Source of the DNA: Branchiostoma floridae
Taxonomy: Eukaryota; Chordata; Leptocardii; Amphioxiformes; Branchiostomatidae
NCBI RefSeq assembly: GCF_000003815.2
Contig: NC_049985.1
Span: forward strand, 11,034,847-11,098,846
Direction: 5' to 3'
DNA length: 64,000 bases
Shown here in pieces: positions 63,894 to 64,000 of the stretch; position 1 is the stretch's first letter; each line of letters begins with the position of its first letter. The notes below the pieces were generated by a model. It did not search any database and had not been told where the DNA came from. It worked only from the letters and a program-made list of their open reading frames with translations. A program made the translations under genes and the position numbers.

Positions 63894-64000
63894 GTAGGTT
63901 ACTTCTTATTTAGTTATTTATGATAAAGTTTCGTCGAGTTTGTAGATATTTTCAAAGTGAAGACGTTAAAATTTTTCATGACAGGCACTTATTGTAACAG

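Overview
The window looks like chordate or other deuterostome genomic DNA, most likely an amphioxus (Branchiostoma) scaffold. Genes are split into many short exons with canonical GT/AG introns. Introns carry tRNA-derived SINEs, palindromic MITEs, LINE fragments and GT microsatellites, and there are four N-filled assembly gaps. The organism call is an inference from this mixture and from the very large lectin-domain repertoire; an echinoderm or hemichordate cannot be excluded from the sequence alone.

Two tandem, same-strand paralogues fill most of the window. Both are giant polycystin-1-like (PKD1/PKD1L family) membrane proteins whose N-termini are stacks of carbohydrate-binding and adhesion modules. 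Gene A runs from position 1 (5' end outside) to a stop at 38502. It reads: fucolectin (FTP) exon, PLAT-like module, trefoil, LamG, F5/8C, a second discoidin-like domain, seven sushi domains, REJ module, juxta-GPS region, GPS autoproteolysis motif, TM1, PLAT domain, ten further membrane segments with a polycystin extracellular domain and pore, and a cytoplasmic tail with a 51-residue tandem repeat. About 3,150 codons are visible, and the reading phase is consistent across every junction, including across the 822-bp gap. Gene B starts at 48814 with a signal peptide and runs off the right end. It reads: CUB, PAN/Apple, C-type lectin, FTP, PLAT-like, pentraxin, second C-type lectin, LamG, F5/8C, discoidin-like, then four sushi domains. 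Where both are visible the modules are collinear, except that A has a trefoil and no pentraxin or second C-type lectin, and B the reverse.

Nearly all ectodomain modules are class 1-1 (they begin and end in phase 1), which explains the easy shuffling. Comparing introns of A and B gives empty sites and shared insertions that date individual mobile elements relative to the gene duplication. 38.5-48.8 kb is intergenic: the 3' UTR of A, a 5'-truncated L1/Tx1-like LINE with an 11-bp target-site duplication, MITEs, and a 165-bp tandem repeat leading into a 31-bp minisatellite.

Functional reading (family knowledge plus inference): a surface receptor that binds glycans or matrix through its N-terminus, is cleaved at the GPS, and couples to an 11-TM polycystin-type channel or channel subunit.
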